A stretch of 25,330 nt of DNA, from positions 1-25,330 of the IMG/VR virus record IMGVR_UViG_3300020159_001861; one strand, written 5' to 3'. Both the position numbers and the translations under genes were made by a program. A model generated the notes under the pieces. It was given only the letters and a program-made list of their open reading frames with translations. It ran no database searches and was not told where the DNA came from. This DNA comes from a virus. Position 1 is the first letter of the stretch. The number at the start of each line of letters is the position of its first letter. Below, one piece after another: positions 15,992 through 22,768 of the stretch.

Positions 15992-17854
15992 ATGAAACCA
16001 GATTTTGACAAAATTTTATTAGATTTAAGTTATAGAATTACATCCGGTATAGTAGATTTAACGAAGCAAACGCATCTGAATGAACTTGCAATCATTTTAG
16101 AAGAACATGGTGTTTATAATCCCGAAGCAATTCGATATTTAATGGAGAAAGCAACGGCTGATTCCGATGAAACGTTTAATGCTAAGAAAAAAGATACAGG
16201 TGAAACGGTTGCTTTTAAATCAAAAGCCGCAAAAGATGCTGCAATTAAAAGTGGAACTCACATTGAACCAACTAAATCTGATAAGGAATCGGAACAGCCA
16301 TCATCACAAAAGTTAAGTGCTGCTGATTTTAAAACATCGGCTGAAAAAAATGCAGAACCACAGAAACAGCAAACAACCCAAACTCAGCAAACATCTGGAC
16401 CGCAAGCAGCACAAGAGCCAACCTCTAATTCTAACAAAACAATTATAAATGGTAAGGATAAAACGTTGAGTAACGAAAGTCCATTAAAAACTCAGGAGTA
16501 TCAAAAGGAATTAGAGCCAACCGATGATGATTTCTCTGTAAAAAATGAAAAGTTTGCAAATCCAATCCCACCACAACCATATAAAGCACCGGATAGTATT
16601 TTGAGCAATCCTAAGTTTCCAAAACGATATGTTAAATTATTGGAGAGATTTATGAATACTCAGCCAATAGGAAATGCAAAGAAAATATCACATTATTCCG
16701 ATTTTCCAGGTGGAGCGGGTAAGTTACCGGCACAAGCTGGTGAATTGCTAACAATGATGGGGGTTGCAATGGATGATAATCAATTTAATCAGTTTCAATC
16801 ATCAATATCTGAACATTTAAAACAATTGACATCGCAAAATCCTACCTTAAAAAGCGATGGTAGTAGAATTGTAAATGAAACATGGTTAAAAGCAGCGGCT
16901 AATAATAGAAAAGCTATCTTTAAAAAAATAGATAAAGAATTTCCTGGCTATAAGATTGGTGCAACTTCTTGGGATACTAAGAATGAAGTAGAAGCACTGG
17001 GTATGAGTAGTTATGATAACAAAGGATATTCAACGGACATATACCTACGATTAGAAAGTGATAAAGGTGATGCGCCTATTTTATCCGAAATTTCTTTGAA
17101 ACAAAATTTAAAAGTCAATTTATTAAATTCAGGAACGGGTAAATTCTTTGAATGGATAGGTAAAGATGAAACTCCTGATGATATTAATCCACAAAAGTTT
17201 GCAAAGACTCAGAGAGATAAATTATCTAAATTTTGTAACGAAAACGCAGATAGTATTCGAAGCTTAGTAAATAGTAGTGATTCATTGAGAACGGTGATAG
17301 AAGAAAAGGGTATTGATTTCGATACCGCATTAGCAGACTCTATGAAAGGTAAGGGAAGTAGAGATAAAAATAAAATTTTATTTGAAGGAATTAAGGCGTT
17401 AAAAAGTAGTGGAGATGCGGGTGCAACCTCTTTAATCGATGAAATGGATAAAGACCATGCTACTTATGTTTCCAATTCAATTAAGGCAGTTACAACTAAC
17501 CCTAAATTAAAAGAGGGTATGTTAAATGAAATTAAAAATGAATTTCCTTTAAAATCGGTAGCAGATAATGAAGAAAGTGTTGTATTGGGCGAATATATGT
17601 TAGATAAAAGCACTATGGCACGTATATTTGGCACAAGTGATTTCAATGAATTTAAAGAAGGATTAATTTCCCAGACAGGACCTCCACCATTCATTGCATA
17701 TAAAGTTAAATTGGGAGATAGAATTATACCAATCGCAGATATAGATATCAGAGAAGATGGTAGAAACTATGGCGGTCAATTTAAGTTTGAAATGACTGTA
17801 AATAATTCCTTCGCAAAAGAAATTATAAAAGCCAATAAAGAAATATATGGATAA
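15992..17854 (+). CDS. Large multidomain phage protein, possible nuclease-like C-terminal domain; function unknown
   Basis: The 620-residue protein is not firmly recognised. Residues about 1-50 form a helical module (LSYRITSGIVDLTKQTHLNE, then LAIILEEHGVYN) that recurs at the N-termini of unrelated proteins in T4-like phages and may be a docking domain. Residues about 55-190 are low-complexity, rich in Lys, Gln, Ser and Thr, and look like a disordered linker. The rest is folded. Near 347-371 it has STDIYLRL, a 15-residue loop, then SEISLKQ, followed by NSGTGKFFEW; D349, E366 and K370 could form a PD-(D/E)XK-like site, although Ser368 stands where E/D-x-K would have its acid. A long helical segment and a beta-rich C-terminus follow. 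It lies between polymerase-like and replication genes. It could be structural; nuclease is a low-confidence guess. Confidence 0.6.
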   Translation: MKPDFDKILLDLSYRITSGIVDLTKQTHLNELAIILEEHGVYNPEAIRYLMEKATADSDETFNAKKKDTGETVAFKSKAAKDAAIKSGTHIEPTKSDKESEQPSSQKLSAADFKTSAEKNAEPQKQQTTQTQQTSGPQAAQEPTSNSNKTIINGKDKTLSNESPLKTQEYQKELEPTDDDFSVKNEKFANPIPPQPYKAPDSILSNPKFPKRYVKLLERFMNTQPIGNAKKISHYSDFPGGAGKLPAQAGELLTMMGVAMDDNQFNQFQSSISEHLKQLTSQNPTLKSDGSRIVNETWLKAAANNRKAIFKKIDKEFPGYKIGATSWDTKNEVEALGMSSYDNKGYSTDIYLRLESDKGDAPILSEISLKQNLKVNLLNSGTGKFFEWIGKDETPDDINPQKFAKTQRDKLSKFCNENADSIRSLVNSSDSLRTVIEEKGIDFDTALADSMKGKGSRDKNKILFEGIKALKSSGDAGATSLIDEMDKDHATYVSNSIKAVTTNPKLKEGMLNEIKNEFPLKSVADNEESVVLGEYMLDKSTMARIFGTSDFNEFKEGLISQTGPPPFIAYKVKLGDRIIPIADIDIREDGRNYGGQFKFEMTVNNSFAKEIIKANKEIYG

Positions 17855-17926
17855 CGGATGCTATAAATAAAATCGCTTTTGTTTTACATTTTATATATAT
17901 GTTATATATAATGATAATACTTAGAA

Positions 17927-18343
17927 ATGAACACACAATTACTATGTCTATTCACATATAAAAACGAATTAGATACATCATTGGAATTTATAATGAAAAA
18001 TTATATTCTAATCAATCCAAACATTTTTATTTTAGTGAATAAACTGAATGATTCCGAATTTTATATAACATATAATGTGGAACGAGGCTCTACACCGATT
18101 GATTCAAACTGGAAAACTATTTTAGTTCATAGAAAAAAACAATCAAATACGATATATACTATAAATGCACTAAATACTATTATTAAGCATAAGACGGGAG
18201 GTCAATTAGATACTACATATCAATTAGATTGGGATGACTATAGAAACTCCATTTTGATTACATCGAATCAAAGCTATAAAAAAATACCTACAAAAATTCA
18301 TAAAAATATAATTGTATCAGATTTGAATATAAATGATTTTTAA
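17927..18343 (+). CDS. Conserved phage hypothetical protein
   Basis: The 138-residue soluble protein has no named domain that I recognise. It has an alternating beta/alpha pattern with a distinctive central block KTILVHRKKQSNTIYTINAL (about residues 63-82) and an ending in which KIPTKIHKNI precedes a short acidic tail. The His-Arg-Lys-Lys cluster followed by TIYTINALN looks conserved, and I have the impression of similar proteins in other T4-like phages, without a known role. It starts 72 nt after the 620-aa gene in a run of TATATA repeats and is followed directly by the host-type promoter at 18344, whose -33 box begins one base after its stop codon. It is likely the last gene of its transcription unit. 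Confidence 0.65.
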   Translation: MNTQLLCLFTYKNELDTSLEFIMKNYILINPNIFILVNKLNDSEFYITYNVERGSTPIDSNWKTILVHRKKQSNTIYTINALNTIIKHKTGGQLDTTYQLDWDDYRNSILITSNQSYKKIPTKIHKNIIVSDLNINDF

Positions 18344-18375
18344 TTTGGAAATTCAAAATTAATGTTGTATATTTG
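18344..18375 (+). promoter_or_regulatory. Host-type promoter for the DUF1599 gene
   Basis: TTTGG begins at 18344 and TATATTTG occupies 18368-18375, with 20 nt between TTTG and the -7 box. GGAAAT follows the TTT, as at 5141 and 18817. The predicted leader is about 25 nt. Confidence 0.78.
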
Positions 18376-18405
18376 TATAAGCGAAAAACTATATAATATT
18401 ACGTT

Positions 18406-18768
18406 ATGGAGAATACTAAAACAATCGATGAAATCGATGCAATTACATATTGCGAAAAATTATATCCGCAAACAACGGATGAGTTTAAAAACATCTTAAA
18501 TGAGATGTATCTTACCTTTTGCAAAAAGCAAAGAAACTATGGACCTGGCAACATTTCAGTAGGAACTACTCTACAGACCAACGAAGATATTAAATTATCG
18601 TTAACAGGGGTGTGGTTCAGACAAAATGATAAAATCAACAGATTAAAACAATTAGTAGTTATGGGACAGCCAGATGAAGTTGGAGAATCAGTAGAAGATA
18701 CCTATCAAGACCTTGCCGTATATTCTGTAATTGCCCAATTAGTGAATAGGGGTAAGTGGGCAAAATGA
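18406..18768 (+). CDS. DUF1599 / nucleotide modification associated domain 1 (Nmad1) protein
   Basis: The 120-residue all-helical protein shows the marks of the DUF1599 family, related in fold to MazG-type NTP pyrophosphatases: KKQRNYGPGN (41-50), GVWFRQNDKINRL (68-80, containing the R..DK.NRL motif) and EDTYQDLAVYSVIA (97-110). The Asp/Glu residues of these helices are the likely metal-binding positions by analogy with MazG. The family is found in phages that carry modified nucleotides, where it is proposed to act on nucleotide pools; the substrate is not known. Here it lies upstream of the SSB, UvsX and Mom-like genes and has its own host-type promoter, which suggests early expression. Start ATG 18406 fits the leader length. 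The family call is fairly firm; the reaction is unknown. Confidence 0.8.
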   Translation: MENTKTIDEIDAITYCEKLYPQTTDEFKNILNEMYLTFCKKQRNYGPGNISVGTTLQTNEDIKLSLTGVWFRQNDKINRLKQLVVMGQPDEVGESVEDTYQDLAVYSVIAQLVNRGKWAK

Positions 18769-18917
18769 GAAAATTTCCCCCCCAAAAATAAAATAAATTA
18801 TTTATAGAAATAAATTGGAAATTACAAAAAAAATTTCTATATTTGTTTATCAAAATGATAGAGAGGTTATATATACCACTTGAACATTAAACAATCTTTA
18901 ATTTTAAAACAACAACA
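18769..18917 (+). promoter_or_regulatory. Leader of the gp32 gene: C7 tract, octamer and host-type promoter
   Basis: The 149-nt spacer has a run of seven C (18777-18783), unusual in this AT-rich DNA, then an exact TATTTATA (18799-18806), then a host-type promoter: ATTG (18814-18817), 20 nt, TATATTTG (18838-18845). AATTTCC (18773-18779) can pair with GGAAATT (18817-18823), bracketing the octamer. The predicted leader from the host-type promoter is about 67 nt, longer than for the other genes. Confidence 0.7.
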
Positions 18918-19763
18918 ATGGACATTTCATTAGCATTGAAGCGATTCAACTCGCTACAAAACACTTCCAAAAAATCAGATTCACTTTGGAAGCCAACACC
19001 GGGAAAACATCAAATCAGATTAGTTCCCTATAAGTTCAACAAAGATATTCCTTTTATTGAACTTTTCTTTCACTACAACATTAACAACAAAACGTATTTG
19101 AGTCCTATCTCATTTGGTAGACCTGACCCAATCGTTGAATTTGCGGAAAAACTTAAAAGAACGGGGGATACTGATGATTGGAAAGCTGGCAAGAAGATGG
19201 AGCCAAAATTGAGAACATTTGCACCTATAATCGTTAGAGGTAAAGAAAACGAAGGTGTTAAGTTTTGGGGATTTGGTAAGACAGTTTATCAGGATATTTT
19301 AGGTTATATCGCCGATCCAGATTATGGAGATATTACCGACCCACTTAGTGGTAGAGATATTGTATTAGAGATACAATCGGCAGAAGAATCCAATGCAGCT
19401 TATCCAACTACAACAATTAGGGTTAAACCATCGCAATCTAAAATTTCAGAAACACCAGATGGAATTACTAATATTTTGGAAAATCAAAAAGATATCGTAG
19501 AATTGTATTCTGAATTATCTTATGCAGAATTGAAGGGAGTATTAGAGAATTGGTTAAACCCATCAGCTGTAAATTCAGCAGATGATATAGTTGAACATCT
19601 GGAAGCACCTAAGCAGGTAAATAAACCAACCAATGTTACACCTGTTAATTCGGAAAAATCTAATCAAATTGGTGATTTACCTTGGGAATCCAACTCTTCT
19701 GCAGAAACAGTATCCGCAAAGAGTGATGTAGCAACCGCATTTGACGATTTATTTAACAATTAA
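18918..19763 (+). CDS. Single-stranded DNA-binding protein, T4 gp32-like
   Basis: The 281-residue protein (T4 gp32 is 301) coats ssDNA for replication and recombination. Its plan fits gp32: a short basic N-terminus (ALKRFNSLQNTSKK, 6-19) used for cooperative binding, an OB-fold core opening with LWKPTPGKHQIRLVPYK (23-39) and containing FFHYNINNKTYLSPISFGRP, and an acidic tail ending in TAFDDLFNN, the usual docking site for partner proteins. The core has no cysteine, so the zinc-binding His/Cys loop of T4 gp32 is missing and the loop reads SPISFGRPDPIVEF instead. UvsX follows 12 nt later, in keeping with joint function. Start ATG 18918 lies after ACAACAACA with no Shine-Dalgarno sequence. Confidence 0.9.
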   Translation: MDISLALKRFNSLQNTSKKSDSLWKPTPGKHQIRLVPYKFNKDIPFIELFFHYNINNKTYLSPISFGRPDPIVEFAEKLKRTGDTDDWKAGKKMEPKLRTFAPIIVRGKENEGVKFWGFGKTVYQDILGYIADPDYGDITDPLSGRDIVLEIQSAEESNAAYPTTTIRVKPSQSKISETPDGITNILENQKDIVELYSELSYAELKGVLENWLNPSAVNSADDIVEHLEAPKQVNKPTNVTPVNSEKSNQIGDLPWESNSSAETVSAKSDVATAFDDLFNN

Positions 19764-19775
19764 AATTAGGTTACA

Positions 19776-20891
19776 ATGGCCAAAAGAGAAGATGATTTAG
19801 CAAGTGTTCTTGCTGATTCATTAAATAAACAAAATAAGGATGGTAAGATTGCATATTTCTTAAATGATGATGGTGGCGATGCTCCAACTAATGTTAAGGA
19901 TTGGCTATCTACTGGAAATGCAATGTTAGATGTTGCAATATCCAACCGACCTTATGGTGGATTACCTGTCGGCCGAATTAGTGAGATTACGGGATTAGAG
20001 CAGAGTGGAAAATCTCTGCTCTCAGCCCATCTCTTAGCCGAAACACAGAAAAAAGGTGGTGTAGCAGTTTTAATAGATACGGAAACCGCAGTAAGTAGAG
20101 AATTTTTGGAGGCAATTGGAGTAGATATATCTAAACTACTTTATGTATCAGTTGATACGGTTGAGGGTATATTTGAAGCATGCGAAACGATTATTGAGAA
20201 AGTTAGAACTGGTGATAAAACTAGATTGGTTACAATTGTAGTTGATTCTGTAGCAGCAGCATCATCTAAAAAGGAGATGGAAGCTGATTACGATAAGGAT
20301 GGTTACGCAACGGATAAGGCAATCATTATTAGTAAAGCTATGAGAAAGATTACTAATATGATTGGTAGACAATCAATTGCATTAGTATTCACAAATCAGT
20401 TAAGACAGAAGATGAATGCAATGTTTGGAGACCCGTGGACAACTTCCGGTGGTAAAGCTCTTGCATTCCATTCTTCTGTTAGATTAAGATTGAAGAGTAT
20501 GGGGCAGTTGAAAGTTGGAGATAGAATTGTGGGAATTAAAGTAAGAACACAGGTTATCAAAAACCGAATGGGGCCACCGTTAAGACACGCTGATTTCGAT
20601 ATTTTCTTTGATAGGGGTATTGATAATTTCGGTGGATGGTTAGCCGTAATGAAAGATGCTAAAATCTTAAAGCAGGCAGGAGCTTGGTATGAATATACCG
20701 ATATGGATTCGGGTGAAGTTAAAAAATTCCAATCAAAGGATTTCCAAAAAATATTAGATACTGATGAGGATTTGAAAGACCAAATCTATCGTAGAATCTG
20801 TGAAGCAACTATATTACAATACAAAACAAATTCGAATTCTAATTCCGATGATGTCGAAATAACAACAGATATGGGCAATGAGTCAGATTAA
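19776..20891 (+). CDS. uvsX: UvsX/RecA-type strand-exchange recombinase
   Basis: The 371-residue RecA-fold ATPase drives homologous pairing during recombination-dependent replication. It has a Walker A motif GLEQSGKS at residues 73-80, a DTETAVSREF segment at 101-110 carrying the likely catalytic Glu, and Walker B LVTIVVD at 151-157. The L2 DNA-binding loop region TNQLRQKMNAMFGDPWTTSG lies at about 206-225, followed by GGKALAFHSSVRLRLK as in RecA/UvsX. The C-terminal ~30 residues are Asn/Asp/Ser-rich and probably disordered. T4 UvsX is about 390 residues. It lies after gp32 by 12 nt, and its last 14 nt overlap the exonuclease gene, so the two are translationally coupled. A phage UvsX, not a host RecA, is indicated by size and context. 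Confidence 0.9.
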   Translation: MAKREDDLASVLADSLNKQNKDGKIAYFLNDDGGDAPTNVKDWLSTGNAMLDVAISNRPYGGLPVGRISEITGLEQSGKSLLSAHLLAETQKKGGVAVLIDTETAVSREFLEAIGVDISKLLYVSVDTVEGIFEACETIIEKVRTGDKTRLVTIVVDSVAAASSKKEMEADYDKDGYATDKAIIISKAMRKITNMIGRQSIALVFTNQLRQKMNAMFGDPWTTSGGKALAFHSSVRLRLKSMGQLKVGDRIVGIKVRTQVIKNRMGPPLRHADFDIFFDRGIDNFGGWLAVMKDAKILKQAGAWYEYTDMDSGEVKKFQSKDFQKILDTDEDLKDQIYRRICEATILQYKTNSNSNSDDVEITTDMGNESD

Positions 20892-21936
20892 TAAAAAGTA
20901 TTTAGATATACTAAAACAAATAGATGAAGAACATAAAGGTTTCGGTGATTTACATCGTAATTCCAAAACCTTAATTATCGATGGTCTTAATACTTTTATA
21001 AGGTCTTGGTCAACTGCGCCAAATCTTAATGATAATGGCGACCATGTCGGTGGCATAGTCGGTGCTTTAAAAAGCATCGGCTACGCCATCCGCCTTATCA
21101 ACCCTACACGTGTAGTCGTAGTATTCGATGGCAAAGGTGGTTCAAATAGTAGAAAAGAAATATACGCAGGATACAAATCCGAAAGAGGTAAGAACAAAAT
21201 CAAAATGAGATTAAATCGAGCCGCTACCGTTGAGATGAATCCAGAAGAGGAAAGTGTTTCGATGAAAAGGCAGATGACCGGATTAGGTGAATTACTTTCT
21301 GTATTACCTGTCACTATTATGATTTACGATGGTATTGAAGCTGATGATGTTATGGCATATATAGCTACTACATTAAAGCAAGATAATGAGAAAGTAGTAA
21401 TAATGAGTTCTGATAAGGATTTTCTTCAGTTAGTGAACAAAGATGTTAGCGCTTATTCACCATCTAAGAAAAAGATTTACACAATCGATGAGGTAAAAGA
21501 GGAATATGGGTTTCACCCACATAATTTTATTAATTTCAGAATAATCGATGGTGATAAATCCGATAATGTAGAAGGTATTACTGGGTTAGGCGCAAAGACG
21601 ATTATTAAAGCATTCCCAATTTTAACCGAAGAAACCATACATACGACTGAAAGTATGTTAGAGTATATTGAAACTTTACCAAAGAAATCAAAAGCTCACG
21701 ATTTGTTTAAGAATAATTTGGAAATATTAAAAAGAAATCGTAAATTGATGCAGTTATCGGAGCCGGATTTTAGTGGTAATTTACGTTTGAAAATAATGGA
21801 TAGATTCAATGAAGAAACTCCTAAATTTGACAAACATTCGTTTCTGAAATTAGCATTAAAGAATCGTATGTTAGATGCGTTTCCTAATGTTAATGATTGG
21901 TTACAATCGACATTTAGTCACATTTCTCGTTTTTAG
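20878..21936 (+). CDS. 5'-3' exonuclease / RNase H of the FEN family (T4 Rnh-like)
   Basis: The 352-residue protein should remove RNA primers and flaps during lagging-strand synthesis. Metal-binding acids of the FEN/5'-3' exonuclease family are visible in order: D35 in LIIDGLN, D84 in VVFDGKG, E154/D156/D157 in IEADD, D179/D181 in SSDKDF, and D224/D226/D229 in IDGDKSDNV. The helix-three-turn-helix DNA-binding motif VEGITGLGAKT follows directly (231-241). T4 RNase H is 305 residues; the extra length is mainly at the C-terminus. Translation starts inside the uvsX gene, in another frame, 14 nt before its stop, implying coupling. No separate polymerase domain is attached. Confidence 0.9.
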   Translation: MSQINKKYLDILKQIDEEHKGFGDLHRNSKTLIIDGLNTFIRSWSTAPNLNDNGDHVGGIVGALKSIGYAIRLINPTRVVVVFDGKGGSNSRKEIYAGYKSERGKNKIKMRLNRAATVEMNPEEESVSMKRQMTGLGELLSVLPVTIMIYDGIEADDVMAYIATTLKQDNEKVVIMSSDKDFLQLVNKDVSAYSPSKKKIYTIDEVKEEYGFHPHNFINFRIIDGDKSDNVEGITGLGAKTIIKAFPILTEETIHTTESMLEYIETLPKKSKAHDLFKNNLEILKRNRKLMQLSEPDFSGNLRLKIMDRFNEETPKFDKHSFLKLALKNRMLDAFPNVNDWLQSTFSHISRF

Positions 21937-21986
21937 ATATGTATTGTAAAATTTAATCGGAATAACGGGCATAATACTATAACACA

Positions 21987-22139
21987 ATGAGGAGCAAGAT
22001 ATTTCAAGAAATATTAGATGAAACCCCGAAAGATGTAGAAATCTTAGTGAGGACTTATGCCGACAGGTTGATTTACATCAATCAGTTATTATGTGAAATT
22101 AACAATAAGAAGGAATTAGTAAACAAAATAATAAAATAA
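21987..22139 (+). CDS. Small helical ORF of 50 residues, function unknown
   Basis: The frame runs from ATG 21987 (MRSKIFQEILDETPKDVEIL...) to TAA 22137-22139. The peptide looks coding: charged, helix-forming, one Cys, Lys-rich end, and the codon use is like its neighbours. It fills the gap between the exonuclease and groES genes, ending 5 nt before the groES ATG, which supports co-translation. The first half (about 5-35) recalls helices that precede XRE-type DNA-binding domains in Bacteroidota proteins, but no helix-turn-helix follows. I cannot assign a role. Confidence 0.5.
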   Translation: MRSKIFQEILDETPKDVEILVRTYADRLIYINQLLCEINNKKELVNKIIK

Positions 22140-22144
22140 AAGTT

Positions 22145-22459
22145 ATGGCAAAAACAGCAGACAAATTAGCTAAACCATTAGGGGATAGAGTTTTATTGAA
22201 GGAATCCGAAGCTCAAAGTGATAAAACATCCGGAGGTATTTATATACCTGATAGCGCTAAATTGGAGGATGTTAAGAGAGCAGAGGTGGTTAAAGTAGGA
22301 CCTGGTATTTATACACAAAGTGGTGTATTAATTCCAATGAGTGTAACTGAAGGGGATACTGTAATTATACCACCATATCACCAAGGTAATGAAATAAAGG
22401 TAAATGGAGAAAAATACACATTACTACGTGAATCGGAAATTTTAATGGTATTGAAATAA
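22145..22459 (+). CDS. groES: GroES-type co-chaperonin (Cpn10)
   Basis: The 104-residue protein has the full Cpn10 plan: KPLGDRVLLKE (10-20), the mobile loop that contacts GroEL (about 22-37, DKTSGGIYIPDSA, with the usual GGI(Y/V)(I/L)P), then AEVVKVGPGI, GDTVIIPPY and a C-terminal YTLLRESEILMVL. It should cap the host GroEL ring, since no GroEL is seen here. In T4 the equivalent job, folding the capsid protein, is done by gp31, which has little sequence likeness to GroES. This one is much closer to bacterial GroES and may have been acquired from a host. It lies between the 50-aa ORF and a small basic gene within the replication operon. A T8 tract (22460-22467) follows but without a hairpin. 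Confidence 0.93.
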   Translation: MAKTADKLAKPLGDRVLLKESEAQSDKTSGGIYIPDSAKLEDVKRAEVVKVGPGIYTQSGVLIPMSVTEGDTVIIPPYHQGNEIKVNGEKYTLLRESEILMVLK

Positions 22460-22489
22460 TTTTTTTTAAATTAAACATGGATAACAAAT

Positions 22490-22768
22490 ATGAAATGTAT
22501 TAAAGTTGTAAGACAGACTAACTCCTATAAATTAGGAACGATTCAGAGAGTATCAGAGGTAGATGCTGATGCAAAAGTAAGCACGGGAGTATTCGCATTC
22601 TGCCCAAAAATGGAATGGAAATTAGCAACTCGAAAGCCGAAGAAAGAGCAAGTAGAGGTTAAATCAACCGAAACCATATCCGACAGTATCATTAGAGGAT
22701 ATTCCAATGAAGCAAATTCTGTAAAAAGTTCAAAACCGAAATCGGATAGAAAGAAAAGTAAAAAATAA
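22490..22768 (+). CDS. Small basic protein of unknown function upstream of helicase
   Basis: The 92-residue protein has a small globular N-terminal part (MKCIKVVRQTNSYKLGTIQR then a STGVFAFCPKMEWK strand pair, about 1-45) and a Lys/Ser-rich, probably disordered, strongly basic tail (about 50-92). The N-terminal pattern GTIQRV...V.TG....PK.EWK recurs in small phage and bacterial proteins, but I know no function. Its stop codon overlaps the helicase start by one base (TAATG), so the two are coupled. The gene occupies a place where T4-like phages could carry a helicase accessory factor, but it does not look like gp59. An upstream ATG at 22477 reads only eight codons and is rejected as the start. 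Confidence 0.65.
   Translation: MKCIKVVRQTNSYKLGTIQRVSEVDADAKVSTGVFAFCPKMEWKLATRKPKKEQVEVKSTETISDSIIRGYSNEANSVKSSKPKSDRKKSKK

Noticed and set aside
22237-22313. TATTTATA copies inside the groES gene
   Set aside because: They encode the Gly-Ile-Tyr codons of conserved GroES segments and have no gene start at the right distance, so they are taken as chance.
22460-22467. T8 tract after groES as an intrinsic terminator
   Set aside because: No GC-containing hairpin precedes it, and the downstream genes appear to belong to the same operon.
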